Positions 8,067 through 18,400 of a stretch of DNA of 64,000 nucleotides are shown here, piece after piece (position 1 is the first letter of the stretch; the number at the start of each line of letters is the position of its first letter). A model generated the notes under the pieces. The model was given only the letters and a program-made list of their open reading frames with translations, was not told the DNA's origin and did no database searches. A program made the position numbers and the translations under genes. This DNA is from Pseudotabrizicola sp051200875 (GTDB lineage: Bacteria > Pseudomonadota > Alphaproteobacteria > Rhodobacterales > Rhodobacteraceae). The stretch covers positions 372,001 through 436,000 of the forward strand of contig NZ_CP195191.1 in the NCBI RefSeq assembly GCF_051200875.1, read 5' to 3'.

Positions 8067-9680
8067 ATGAACATCATAATGTCGAGATACACGCCTTTCG
8101 CCTTAAGTGTTATCGGGCTGGCTCTCATCTTGGCTTTGCCGATCGAGGGTTTTTGGTTCTGGGCAGGCTTGGTGTTTTTTGCTGGCTTGGTTCTGATCGG
8201 CATTCTGGACATGGTGCAAATTAAACATGCTGTGCTGCGGAATTACCCGGTCTTGGGACATATTCGGTATTTTTTCGAAATGATCCGCCCAGAAATTCGC
8301 CAATACCTGATCGAGTCGGATGATGAGGAAGTGCCGTTTTCTCGAGAGGCGCGGGCGATCGTTTACCAACGGGCAAAGAACGTAGAAGACAAGCGGCCTT
8401 TTGGGACGAAAATGAAGGTTTATGCGGGAGGCTATCAATGGCTAACGCATTCGATACGTCCCAAGAAAATCACAGATTATGATTTTCGCATCACCATCGG
8501 CGGTCCGGATTGCAAGCAACCTTACCAAGCGTCGATTTACAACATTTCGGCCATGAGCTTCGGGGCCCTTTCGGCAAACGCCATTCTAGCCCTGAACAAA
8601 GGTGCGCGAATTGGTGGTTTTGCACATGATACGGGTGAGGGTGGCATCAGCCGATATCACAAGGAGGGGCAGGGCGATCTGATCTGGGAAATTGGCACCG
8701 GTTATTTCGGCTGCAGGAACGCGGAAGGCGGGTTTGATACAGAAAAGTTCCGTGAAACAGCGGCACTTGATCAGGTCAAAATGATCGAAATTAAACTGAG
8801 CCAGGGTGCAAAACCCGGGCAAGGTGGCGTCCTGCCTGCAGCAAAGATTTCCCCTGAAATTGCCGAAGCTCGTGGTGTTCCATTGGGCGTCGACTGCGTG
8901 TCCCCCGCAAGCCATTCGGCTTTCGATACGCCCTTGAAGATGATGGAATTTATCAAGACGCTGCGAGATCTTTCGGGTGGAAAGCCTATTGGTTTCAAGC
9001 TGTGTATCGGGCACCGACGCGAATTCATGTGCATCGTTCGGGCGATGTTGGAGACCGGCATCACCCCGGATTTTATCGTCATTGACGGCAAGGAAGGTGG
9101 GACGGGCGCGGCGCCACTGGAATTCGCAAACCATATGGGTATGCCGTTGGTGGAAGGGTTGACCTTCGCCCACAATACGCTTCGCGGTGCAGGCCTGCGT
9201 GACCGGATCCGCATAGGGGCTTCGGGTAAGCTTATCCATGCCTTTGACATTGCCAAGGCGCTTGCGCTTGGCGCCGACTGGGCAAACTCGGCCCGCGGGT
9301 TCATGTTCTCTGTGGGCTGTATTCAGGCACAAGCTTGCCACACCAATCATTGCCCAACCGGCGTCGCAACGCAGGATCCTTTGCGACAGCGGGCCATTGA
9401 TGTGCCGGACAAGGCAAAACGCGTTGCCAATTTCCATCGAAACACACTGAAAGCTTTGGGCGATATGACTGGCGCCGCTGGACTGGACCACCCCATTCAG
9501 TTTTTGCCCCACCACTTGATGATGCGTGAAAACGACCGCGACATGGTGACGGGGGAAGATGTCTACCCTTACATGCCAGAAGGGTTCTTGCTGCGCGAGG
9601 ACGACGAAAGATATGGCTATCTAAAGCGGTGGCGTCGGTCTTCTTCCGCCAGCTTCTCGCCGTTTGATGGCGGCGTATAG
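8067..9680 (+). CDS. Membrane-anchored FMN-binding glutamate synthase family protein
   Basis: A 537-residue protein resembling the FMN/iron-sulfur half of GltB. Two hydrophobic helices at about residues 6-45 are followed by a TIM-barrel glutamate-synthase domain: SFGALSANAILALNKGA, HDTGEGGIS, KLSQGAKPGQGGVLP, VIDGKEGGTGAAPLEF, and a cysteine cluster GCIQAQACHTNHCPTGVATQ that probably binds an Fe-S cluster. It lacks the N-terminal glutaminase domain of true GltB. Such stand-alone proteins have no settled reaction. The frame is open from 7998, but ATG 8067 (AAGGGA upstream) or ATG 8079 fits the membrane segment better. It lies directly behind the IS and converges on pxpC. Confidence 0.85.
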   Translation: MNIIMSRYTPFALSVIGLALILALPIEGFWFWAGLVFFAGLVLIGILDMVQIKHAVLRNYPVLGHIRYFFEMIRPEIRQYLIESDDEEVPFSREARAIVYQRAKNVEDKRPFGTKMKVYAGGYQWLTHSIRPKKITDYDFRITIGGPDCKQPYQASIYNISAMSFGALSANAILALNKGARIGGFAHDTGEGGISRYHKEGQGDLIWEIGTGYFGCRNAEGGFDTEKFRETAALDQVKMIEIKLSQGAKPGQGGVLPAAKISPEIAEARGVPLGVDCVSPASHSAFDTPLKMMEFIKTLRDLSGGKPIGFKLCIGHRREFMCIVRAMLETGITPDFIVIDGKEGGTGAAPLEFANHMGMPLVEGLTFAHNTLRGAGLRDRIRIGASGKLIHAFDIAKALALGADWANSARGFMFSVGCIQAQACHTNHCPTGVATQDPLRQRAIDVPDKAKRVANFHRNTLKALGDMTGAAGLDHPIQFLPHHLMMRENDRDMVTGEDVYPYMPEGFLLREDDERYGYLKRWRRSSSASFSPFDGGV

Positions 9681-9689
9681 GGACGGAAA

Positions 9690-10634
9690 TCATGCCGCGG
9701 TTAGGGTGCGCAGAAAGCCATTCAACTGCGTGTGGAATAATTTGGCCCTTGCAAGCGCATCTTCGCTGTCAATCGTCGTGAAGCGTATTGCGTCACGCGG
9801 GCGCAGTTGGGCAAACGCGTCGGTATCACAATCCAAGACGGTCGCGATTTTTGGGTATCCACCAGTGGTCTGATGATCGGCCATCAATACGGTCGCAGTT
9901 CCGTCCCCTGAAACCTGAACAGAGCCTCGAACAATCGGCTCGGAAGGTATCGACAGCGCGCCGTCAAGCGGCAGCTTAGGGCCATGGAGGCGCATGCCCA
10001 TGCGATCAAACGCGTTGGTCATGTAGAAACTGGAATTGCGGAAATGGTTGATTGCTTCGGGGGTGAAATGTCGATCCTGTGGTCCAAGGACCGCATTCAC
10101 ACTGTGCTTTGGTCTGGCCCAAACCGGGCAGGGGATCACCTTTGGCGTTGTGGGTCTTTGGCGGGTTTCTTTGATAATCAAGTCTTGGCCGGTGCTTAAC
10201 TTCCCGCCCCCAAAGCCGGAAAGCGCGTGGGTCGCTTTACTTCCCATCCACGCCGTTGCCTGCAAATTGCCAGCGAAAGCAAGATAGGTCCAGCTTCCCC
10301 AAGGCCCTGGTCTGATCGAAAGATTCTGACCTTTCTGCAGGTTGAATATGGTCCAAGACCCGAATTTCCTTTCACCGGTTTCGACGATGAAACCACCACC
10401 GGCCACGGCGACAGAAACTGATCCTTCCTCACAGAACAGCATAAGACCGCCCATGGAAATTTCGATCAAAGGCGCATCTAGCGGGTTACCCAGTGCCGTA
10501 TTCGCTATTGCCGCACTTGCCCGGTCCATCGGGCCTGATCGCGGAACGCCGAACCGCATCTTTCCTGAACGGCCGCAGTCCTGAATACTGACATGCGGAC
10601 CCGCGAATTTGACGGTGAGACGCGCATCAGACAT
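9690..10634 (-). CDS. pxpC: 5-oxoprolinase subunit C (biotin-dependent carboxyltransferase-like)
   Basis: A 314-residue protein of the KipA/AHS2 family. Characteristic segments are SIQDCGRSGKMRFGVPRSGPMDRASAAIAN near the start and the distal MTNAFDRMGMRLHG and ADHQTTGGYPKIATV, all typical of the urea-amidolyase-related domain. With PxpA and PxpB it makes the ATP-dependent 5-oxoprolinase that opens pyroglutamate to glutamate. The ATG at 10634 overlaps the pxpB stop by 8 bp; an upstream extension of the frame lies inside pxpB and was rejected. It is the last gene of pxpA-pxpB-pxpC. Confidence 0.9.
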   Translation of the reverse strand: MSDARLTVKFAGPHVSIQDCGRSGKMRFGVPRSGPMDRASAAIANTALGNPLDAPLIEISMGGLMLFCEEGSVSVAVAGGGFIVETGERKFGSWTIFNLQKGQNLSIRPGPWGSWTYLAFAGNLQATAWMGSKATHALSGFGGGKLSTGQDLIIKETRQRPTTPKVIPCPVWARPKHSVNAVLGPQDRHFTPEAINHFRNSSFYMTNAFDRMGMRLHGPKLPLDGALSIPSEPIVRGSVQVSGDGTATVLMADHQTTGGYPKIATVLDCDTDAFAQLRPRDAIRFTTIDSEDALARAKLFHTQLNGFLRTLTAA

Positions 10635-11325
10635 TTGGTGTCTGTGCCTCAAACTCAGCCAGACTGATCCGGCGAAACCGAACCAGATCACCCACGTCAA
10701 ACAGAAAAGGTGAGGCATCTTCCCCAGTAAGAATCCTTGTTGGAGAGCGGCCGATGATCCACCAACCTGTTGGCATTCTTAGCGTCGTCACCAAAGCCTG
10801 CGCGCCTGCGATGATCACCGATCCTGCCGCAACGCCCGGCAAGGGTGCGGATTTTCTGTCAAGCCTAAGTGCCGCTGGCAGGCCGGCCAAGTAAGCATAA
10901 CCTGGCGCAAAGCCATACATGAACACCTCGTAAGTGCCTGAAAGGTGTTCGGCGATAACGGCTTCCTCGCTTAGCCCCGTGCGCGCCGCAACTTCGTTTA
11001 GGTCAGTCGAAAACGGCTCTTCATAGCAAACTGAAACATCATGCTTGCGTGGCTCTCGGATCGCAATCCGCGGGGATCCGATCAAACTTCGAACAACGAC
11101 CATGATGGCCTTGTGATCAGAAATCATCGGATCAAATTCCACCAGCAGATTAACCATACCGGGCACCACGTCCGTAACACCCGCCGGGCTTGCCGTTGCG
11201 ATCTGCGCGTCTAATGCAAGTACCGCTTCATGGGCTTCAGGCGTAATCGTGTCAGAGAATTCGACCAACACGGCATGTTCCGCAATTGGAACGAAACGTG
11301 GAAAGACCTTTGGGTGCGGGCTCAT
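10627..11325 (-). CDS. pxpB: 5-oxoprolinase subunit B (allophanate hydrolase subunit 1-like)
   Basis: A 232-residue KipI/AHS1-family protein. The family hallmark EVFMYGFAPGYAYLAGLPAALRLDRKSAPLPGVAAGSVIIAG is well preserved. In E. coli and B. subtilis PxpB works with PxpC and PxpA in ATP-dependent cleavage of 5-oxoproline. The start overlaps the pxpA stop as ATGA and the end overlaps the pxpC start by 8 bp, so the three are translationally coupled. Confidence 0.92.
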   Translation of the reverse strand: MSPHPKVFPRFVPIAEHAVLVEFSDTITPEAHEAVLALDAQIATASPAGVTDVVPGMVNLLVEFDPMISDHKAIMVVVRSLIGSPRIAIREPRKHDVSVCYEEPFSTDLNEVAARTGLSEEAVIAEHLSGTYEVFMYGFAPGYAYLAGLPAALRLDRKSAPLPGVAAGSVIIAGAQALVTTLRMPTGWWIIGRSPTRILTGEDASPFLFDVGDLVRFRRISLAEFEAQTPNV

Positions 11326-12092
11326 GGCAGACGGCTTGAGAACGGAGCGATCGTTATGCCCCTGTCAATTAAGGCTTGGCGAAGTTCACCTGCCAGTGTC
11401 ACGGCGGTAGGGCTATCTCCATGCACGCAAATCGAGTGGGCGTTTAATGCGATTGGTGCGCCGTCCAAGACTGGCATCTTCCCGGATTCAAGGAATTGCA
11501 CCATTCGGTCCGTCGCCTCTGCGCTATCGTGTAGCATGGCCTGAGGATGGCTCCGCGGAACCAGTCTGCCGGAGGCAAGGTAAGCGCGGTCCGCAAAGAT
11601 TTCGGAATACACGGTCAGGTTTTCTGCGCGGGCGACCTGTTCCAGAACGGTCCCAGAAATTGCAAGAATAGCAAGTTTGTCAGATTGTGCCCGAACAGCA
11701 TCCAGAATGGCCTTGGCAACCTGGGCGTCATCTGCTGCCAAATTGGCAAGTGCACCGTGGGGTTTGACATAGCTGACCTCAGCCCTGGCCAAGGCGGCAA
11801 CACCCCTCAATGCGCCGATTTGCGCGGCGACCATGCGGCTGATTTCCACCGGCGACATAGGAATGATGCGTCGGCCAAAACCCAAACGATCCGCATAACC
11901 GGGATGCGCTCCGATACTCACGCCATTCCTTGCCGCTTGCGACAGCGTCGAGAACATAGTCTCTGGGTCACCGGCATGTCCGCCACAAGCGATATTCGCG
12001 CTGGTGACGATCGAAAGCATCTTCTCGTCCTCGCCCATTGACCAAGGCCCATAGGCCTCACCAAGATCAGAGTTCAAATCAATGCTGGCCAT
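11322..12092 (-). CDS. pxpA: 5-oxoprolinase subunit A (LamB/YcsF family)
   Basis: A 256-residue LamB/YcsF protein. The opening IDLNSDLGEAYGPWSMGEDEKML and the stretches SANIACGGHAGDP, SIGAHPGYADRLGFGRR, KPHGALANLAADD and FADRAYLASGRLVPRSHPQAML are diagnostic. It is the first gene of the pxpABC operon, which salvages 5-oxoproline (formed spontaneously from glutamine or N-terminal glutamyl groups) back to glutamate. The ATG at 12092 was preferred because the family alignment starts immediately after it. About 104 bp separate it from the transglutaminase gene upstream, so it could be part of the same long leftward transcription unit. Confidence 0.93.
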   Translation of the reverse strand: MASIDLNSDLGEAYGPWSMGEDEKMLSIVTSANIACGGHAGDPETMFSTLSQAARNGVSIGAHPGYADRLGFGRRIIPMSPVEISRMVAAQIGALRGVAALARAEVSYVKPHGALANLAADDAQVAKAILDAVRAQSDKLAILAISGTVLEQVARAENLTVYSEIFADRAYLASGRLVPRSHPQAMLHDSAEATDRMVQFLESGKMPVLDGAPIALNAHSICVHGDSPTAVTLAGELRQALIDRGITIAPFSSRLP

Positions 12093-12196
12093 CAGCGCCT
12101 CTCGGTCAGATCTTTTGCCCCAGTGAAGATGAGGCATCGTCGGTTGTCCAGACGAAACAAGGCCCGACAGTCGGAAGATTTTTGTCCGTTTTGGTC

Positions 12197-13066
12197 TTAC
12201 TCTAGGGGAACGACATCAACCGTGTGCCGTCCATCCTGTGACCCGGTTGTACGCAATGCCCCCTTTACTGGGGCGACGTCAGAATAGTCGCGTCCAATCG
12301 CTGCCGCGATATAATCGTCTCCGGCCCATTGCTTGTTGGTCGGGTCATATTCGACCCAGCCCTGCTCGGGCCCGCACCAAGCCGCGACCCAGGCATGCAT
12401 TGCGTCCACCCCTTCCAATCGCTCTTCGCCGGGGGGCGGAGTGGTTCTAAGATAGCCAGAAACGTAGGCGGCTGGGATGCCAATTTCGCGTAGCCCACAG
12501 ATCATGATCTGAGCAAAATCCTGACACACGCCACGCCTCGCCGCGAAAGCCACTTCTGGAGGAGTCGAAACCTCCGTGGCAGCGGAATCGAAAACAAAAT
12601 CTTCATACAACTGCTCACCAAGCAAACGAATGGCTTCGCGCGTGCTTGTTACAGAAGATGTGGCCACTTTGGCATAATCGCGGATCTCTGTGTTCGAAGC
12701 AATTCTAGGCGAGGGATGTCGAAAATGTTGAGGTGATGTTGGGTCAATTCCACAGAACACTAGCGTATTCCCAAGATCATTCAGAGGAGTGGAGCAGTCC
12801 TCGTCCGATGGCGCGCCGCGCTCGACAGCCGCCAAAAGTGTGAAGCTGGTGTTTTGAATGGGGCTATGCCATGCAACGCTACACACGGCATTTCCAAAAA
12901 AGTCAAAGCTCTCGCGTCTCTCATCCGGTGTCGGAGAGATTGTCAGTAAATGCTTTATGACCGTTTGGTGTGGTCCGTTAGTCGGTAGCAAGCGAAGGAG
13001 GACGCGTGCGTGGTCTGACGGATTGGAATAGTCGTACGTGATGTTCAGTTGAATTTCGTAGCGCAT
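12197..13066 (-). CDS. Transglutaminase-like domain protein of the ATP-grasp/alpha-E system
   Basis: A 289-residue protein with an N-terminal bacterial transglutaminase-like beta domain (MRYEIQLNITYDYSNP) and a transglutaminase core. The putative triad is visible: Cys in ARRGVCQDFAQIMI, His in VDAMHAWVAAW and Asp in VEYDPTNKQW. It has no signal peptide, so it is probably cytoplasmic. It begins 3 bp after the ATP-grasp/alpha-E gene, with a CAGGTGAAAG ribosome site inside that gene. Iyer, Aravind and co-workers predicted by comparative genomics that such clusters form or remove amide links on peptides; the real substrate is unknown. Confidence 0.85.
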   Translation of the reverse strand: MRYEIQLNITYDYSNPSDHARVLLRLLPTNGPHQTVIKHLLTISPTPDERRESFDFFGNAVCSVAWHSPIQNTSFTLLAAVERGAPSDEDCSTPLNDLGNTLVFCGIDPTSPQHFRHPSPRIASNTEIRDYAKVATSSVTSTREAIRLLGEQLYEDFVFDSAATEVSTPPEVAFAARRGVCQDFAQIMICGLREIGIPAAYVSGYLRTTPPPGEERLEGVDAMHAWVAAWCGPEQGWVEYDPTNKQWAGDDYIAAAIGRDYSDVAPVKGALRTTGSQDGRHTVDVVPLE

Positions 13067-13069
13067 CTT

Positions 13070-15457
13070 TCACCTGAAATACAGGCTGGAAAGAAGTTCG
13101 AAAACACGAGCCAATTGCCGTCTTGCCTCAAAAAGGCGACTTGTATCCAGATCGCTTGGCGCTGCGACGCGAAGTTCGGTTTCAAGGGTCAGCAGCACTT
13201 TTTCCAACTCTGTTAACGGTCCGTTGCCGCCCGCCTGCGGCAAAGCCTCGGCCAGTTCTCTGATGTGGCTGATCTGGTAGAGCACAGAGCGAGGATTTTG
13301 CCCATCTTGAACCAGCAAGTCCAAAACCGTTTCGACTGACGGGCCAAAGCGATAGCGCCTCTGGTGGGTCATGACGCTATCGCCCACCTCAATCGCGATT
13401 TCCAACGCGCCGCCAGCAGCGTCAGCCTTTGCAAAGGTTTCCAGCAATGCCAGCATGGCATCTGCGCGCTCTTGTGATCTACCGACGGAAAGAAAGCGCC
13501 AGCCTGCAAAATGGTACATGTTTTCATGTACAAGACCGGAAAAGGCAGAAATCTTTCGCAACAGAATAGACATGGCATGGGCGCTGTCGGCCCCGGCTTC
13601 AACTTTCGCCGCCAGTTTTAGTGTGGTTTTCGACAGATCGTTCAGCGCATTCCAACCATCGGGCGAGAAACGGTCACGCACTTTTTCTGCGGCCAATCTG
13701 GCCGAGTTCACGAGATATGACAGGCCCGCAGGAATAGGAGTGTCCGGTCTTAACCCTATTCCATCAAGGTAGTTTGTAAGGTCTTGCAGGAGCAGGTCAT
13801 TCGGATCCCCGATCTCGGCTAGCCTTAGATGATAAGCGCGCAAAAGTCGGATGGCGCCTTCGGTCCTTTCCACATAACGCCCTAACCAATAAAGGTTATC
13901 CGCAGCGCGCGACGGCAGAATTCCCGGAGCGGACCTTTCAAACTGAGACCTCGACACGAGCGTTTCGGCAGCGACCGGTTTCGGGGCGACAACCCAGACA
14001 TCTGCGACAGCGCCACCTTCCTGCATGGCAAGGGCTGTTGCATCTTTCCCTTTTCCGATCCGGGCGTAACCGCCCGGCATGAAGATCCAGCCCGTTTCTG
14101 TCCGGGCGGCGAAAACCCGGATCGTCATGGGGCGCGGAACAAGCTTGCCTTCGTGCCAGACGGGTGTCGTTGACAATGAAACGGCTTCTTGACCAACATA
14201 TGCAGCGGCTTGTGACGCAGGCATCTCTTGCAGAATCTTTGCAAGTTGCCCGTCCTTCGATTGCGCGTCAGAGGGCCCAAGAGTTGAAGCAAAGGGCAAA
14301 GAGGTATCGAACGCTCCGCCAAGGATCATTCGATCGGCGTTCTGACGAACATGCTCCAGTTCAACCTTCTGGCCGCACCACCAGGTCGCAATATTCGGTA
14401 TTTTTAGCGGTTCGCCCCGCATTGCTTCGCAGATCTTAGGCCAAAAGGCCATAAAAGCCCGAGTTTCTAGAATGCCCGAGCCGGGGAAGTTAATTAATGT
14501 AAGGCCACCCTCACGCAAGGCTCCGCTCAGACCGGGTGTGCCAATTTGCGAAGTTTCATTTAGTTCCAGCGGATCAACGAACTCGCCATCAATGCGGCGC
14601 CACAACAGGCCCAAAGGTTCAAGGCCGCGAACAGTCCTGACCATGGCTTGGCCGTTTTCGACCAGCAAGTCCTCGCCTTCCAAAAGTGTCAGCCCAAGAT
14701 AGCGGGCAATATAGGTGTGTTCGTAATAGGCGTCGTTGTTTGGTCCCGGGGTAAGGATTGCCATGCGGCGCCCCTCACCAGTCAAACTTTCCATCGCTTC
14801 TCTGAATGCCCGGAAATATCCGGCCAAACGGCGAACATGTGATCGTGGGAAGGGCTCAGAGAAAATCCGAGATGTGGCCATCCGGTTTTCAAGTGCAAAG
14901 CCCGACCCGGACGGCGCCTGTGTCCTGTCACCCAGCACAAAGAACGACCCGTCTGGAGAACGACCAACTTCGAACGCAATATGGTGCAAGAAATGCCCAG
15001 ACCGGGGGGTGATCCCAACATGTGGTCGCAACCATTGTGCGTTGCAAGCGACAAGTTCCGCCGGCAGATGGCCATTCTGAATCAAACTTCCCGGTCCATA
15101 AAGGTCCGCCATGGTTTGTTCCATTAGATCAGCCCTTTGCGATAATGCTTCGCAAAGGGCTGACCACTCATCGTCGGCGATCAAGACCGGGACATGGCTA
15201 AGCGGCCATTCGCGTTCCTGCATTGGACCCGCTGAATAAAGCCTGAAGAAAACCCCAGCGTCCCGCAAGTACTGTTCCCCACGGGAAAACCGGGCCGTCA
15301 CCTCCTCTGTCGAAAGGGCCTGCAACTCGCGCAGAAAATTGTTCCAGACTGGCCTTTGTGTGCCATCGTTCTGGAACAATTCATCAGCGACCCCCGGAAG
15401 GGGCACATAGTCCGAAAGAAGGTCGGTTCGCGGCTGAGCTGCGGCCCTTGCGGTCAT
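13070..15457 (-). CDS. Circularly permuted ATP-grasp protein fused to an alpha-E domain
   Basis: A 795-residue fusion. About residues 1-470 form the circularly permuted ATP-grasp type 2 domain, with VLTPGPNNDAYYEHTYIARYLGLTLLEGEDL, NFPGSGILETRAFMAFWPKICE and a late QEAVSLSTTPVWHEGKLVPRPMTIRVFAARTETGWIFMPGGYARI. The remaining 310 residues are the all-helical alpha-E domain, opening SRAADNLYWLGRYVERTEGAIRLLRAYHLRL. In many genomes these two are separate genes; here they are one. The ATG at 15457 has an AGAGGATGAAG site and follows the DUF2126 gene by 4 bp. The ATP-grasp part would activate a carboxylate for amide formation; the substrate is unknown. Confidence 0.88.
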   Translation of the reverse strand: MTARAAAQPRTDLLSDYVPLPGVADELFQNDGTQRPVWNNFLRELQALSTEEVTARFSRGEQYLRDAGVFFRLYSAGPMQEREWPLSHVPVLIADDEWSALCEALSQRADLMEQTMADLYGPGSLIQNGHLPAELVACNAQWLRPHVGITPRSGHFLHHIAFEVGRSPDGSFFVLGDRTQAPSGSGFALENRMATSRIFSEPFPRSHVRRLAGYFRAFREAMESLTGEGRRMAILTPGPNNDAYYEHTYIARYLGLTLLEGEDLLVENGQAMVRTVRGLEPLGLLWRRIDGEFVDPLELNETSQIGTPGLSGALREGGLTLINFPGSGILETRAFMAFWPKICEAMRGEPLKIPNIATWWCGQKVELEHVRQNADRMILGGAFDTSLPFASTLGPSDAQSKDGQLAKILQEMPASQAAAYVGQEAVSLSTTPVWHEGKLVPRPMTIRVFAARTETGWIFMPGGYARIGKGKDATALAMQEGGAVADVWVVAPKPVAAETLVSRSQFERSAPGILPSRAADNLYWLGRYVERTEGAIRLLRAYHLRLAEIGDPNDLLLQDLTNYLDGIGLRPDTPIPAGLSYLVNSARLAAEKVRDRFSPDGWNALNDLSKTTLKLAAKVEAGADSAHAMSILLRKISAFSGLVHENMYHFAGWRFLSVGRSQERADAMLALLETFAKADAAGGALEIAIEVGDSVMTHQRRYRFGPSVETVLDLLVQDGQNPRSVLYQISHIRELAEALPQAGGNGPLTELEKVLLTLETELRVAAPSDLDTSRLFEARRQLARVFELLSSLYFR

Positions 15458-15461
15458 TGCT

Positions 15462-18400
15462 TCATCCTCTTGCCGCGGGTCTTCGCAGGTCAAGTGTCAT
15501 CGGGAAGTCTGGATGGGGGCGTTCGGTCTGCGGGCGATAGCTACCCGGCTGATGCCCATGGGATTCAAATCGAGCAAGACGGCGTGCTTCCGCCTCGTTT
15601 CCGTTGACTGGGAAGGTATCGTAATTGCGGCCACCCGGATGGGCGACATGGTACACACATCCGCCAATCGCCCTGCCTGTCCAATCATCGAAAATATCGA
15701 AGGTCAAAGGTGCATTGACTGGAAGAACTGGGTGCAGCGCTGCTGCCGGTTGCCAAGCCTTGAACCGAACTGCGCCAACGGCCTCTCCACTCGTCTCTGT
15801 GCGGCAAAGAGGGACGGGGCGTCGGTTGCACATCACCCTGTACCGATCTTGTGAAAGGCTGGTCATGCGCACCTGCAAACGCTCAACGGAACTATCTGTA
15901 TATCGAACCGTCCCACCGATGGCGCCTGTCTCTCCCAGTACATGCCAAGGCTCCAAGGCTTGCCGCAATTCCAGATGAACGCCCTCGACTGTGATCTGGC
16001 CACAGAACGGAAAGCGGAACTCGGCCTGCGCCTGATACCACACTGGATCCAAGTTGAACTCGTGTGACGCCAGATCTCTAAGCAAATCTAGGAAATCCTG
16101 CCAAATGAAGTGCGGCAGCATGAAACGGTCATGAAGAGTGGTTCCCCATCTGACCGGCGTGCTGTTCAAAGGCGCCTTTGCGCAGCGCGCAATGATCGCC
16201 CTGATCAACAATTGCTGGGCAAGGTTCATACGAGGATGTGGCGGCATTTCGAAACCGCGAAATTCGACAAGTCCCAATCGACCAGTTGGTCCATCGGGCG
16301 AATAGAGTTTGTCGATGCAAATTTCAGCGCGGTGTGTATTGCCTGTTACATCAATCAAGATGTTGCGAAGCAATCTATCGACAAGCCACGGTGGCGGAAG
16401 CGGACCACCACCAACCGGGTCGCCAATTTGGGATAGCGCGATTTCCAACTCGTAAAGACTGTCTTGTCGCGCTTCGTCAATGCGTGGGGCTTGAGAGGTT
16501 GGACCGACAAAAAGTCCAGAGAAGAGGTAGGACAGCGAGGGGTGACGCTGCCACATCAAGATAAGCGATTTTAACAGGTCCGGCCGACGCAGGAACGGGC
16601 TGTCCTCCATCGTCGCGCCACCGACAACGACATGGTTTCCGCCTCCGGTTCCGGTGTGTCGTCCGTCGATCATGAACTTATCAGCGCCAAGACGGCATTG
16701 ACGTGCTTCTTCGTAGATTGCCTCGGTCGTTGCTACGCAATCTTCCCAGCTGTGCGCAGGATGAATATTGACTTCAATCACACCTGGATCGGGCGCAACG
16801 CGGATGACGTTCAGCCTTGGATCGTTCGGTGGGGAATAACCTTCGATATGGACCGGAAGATTGAGATCCGAAGCCGTCTCTTCGGCGGCGGCAATCAGTT
16901 CCAGATAATCTTCCAATGACTCACATGGGGGCATGAATAAGCACAGCCGACCGTCGCGAGGTTCCATGGCAATGGCAGTCCTGACCCAACCCTCGGACGG
17001 GTCAACGCCCTCTTGCGGGACGATGCGCTGTCGGCGTGATTCCTCGACCTTGGTCTCGCGATTCTGCACATGACCGGGCGACACGGGAGGGATTTGTGCG
17101 GCTTCCTCTAGCGCTTCTTGCGCTATCCTTGCCATTTCAGCTTCCACCTCGGCGCGGCGCGCCGCCAGTTTCGCATGGAAGTCCGGAAGGGCCGGGCGCA
17201 CCACCGATGGGTCTGTAGGGTAAAGGTAGGGATACTGCGCTGGTGTAATGTAAGGCAAACCAGCGAGGGGGAGGCGGAAACCAACAGGGCTATCACCGGG
17301 GATCAGAAAAAGGTGGCCCCTCCTTGGCTTCCACTTCTCTGATTTCCAGCGATGCCCGAAAGCTTTGCTCTGCCATCTTTGAATTGGCAGAACAAATCCC
17401 GAAGGCTCGGACAGGCCGCGAGAGAAAACCCGCGCAAAACGGGAACGTTCTTCCGGGTCTTTCAGCTTCGAATTTTCCGGTGAAACATTCGGGGGAAGGT
17501 TGGCTTCTTTTAGGATCCATTCCGCCGGATCTTCATAGGCGGGTTGGGCATGGTCGCCGGAAATGCCCAACTTCTCGGCGAAAGTCGACATGAAGTCATG
17601 GGCATGATCGGCGCTTACTTGATAGTCTCGCGCCTCTTTGGCAACCAGGTCAGCATTCTTCCAGACCGGCAGTCCGTCGCGTCGCCAATAAAGCGAAAAC
17701 GTCCAGCGCGGCAGGCTTTCGCCGGGATACCACTTGCCTTGCCCGTAATGCAGAAAACCCGTCGGGGCAAAGCGGCCACGAAGGCGGCGGATCAATTGAT
17801 CTGCGAGATCTCGTTTTTTCGGGCCGACTGCTGCTGTATTCCATTCAGAGGATTCGAAGTCATCTATCGACACAAAGGTCGGCTCGCCGCCCATCGTCAG
17901 GCGCAAGTCCTGTTCGGCCAGCGAGGCATCGACTTGTCGCCCCGTCTCATTCAGCTTTTGCCAAGCCTCATCGCTGAAAGGTTTGGTGATGCGAGGATGT
18001 TCGGCGACGCGGCGAACTTTCATATCAAAGGCAAAATCGGTCTTCGGGGTGCCAACTGCCGTGAACCCCCCCGAGATAGGTGCCGCATTACGGTAATGCG
18101 GGGTTGCGGCTAGAGGGATATGGCTTTCGCCCGTCAAGAGACCCGAGGTCGGGTCAAGACCGATCCAGCCTGCGCCGGGAATGTATGCTTCGACCCAGGC
18201 ATGAAGATCGGTGAAATCGACTTCTGTACCCGATGGGCCATCAAGTGATTTCAAATCCGGCGTCAATTGAATCAAATAGCCCGACACAAACCTTGCCGCG
18301 AAGCCAAAGTGCCGAAGCGCTTGGACGAGCAACCAGCTGGAATCCCGGCAGGAGCCAGATTTCAGGTGCAAGGTTTCTTCAGGCTGTTGAACCCCCGGCT

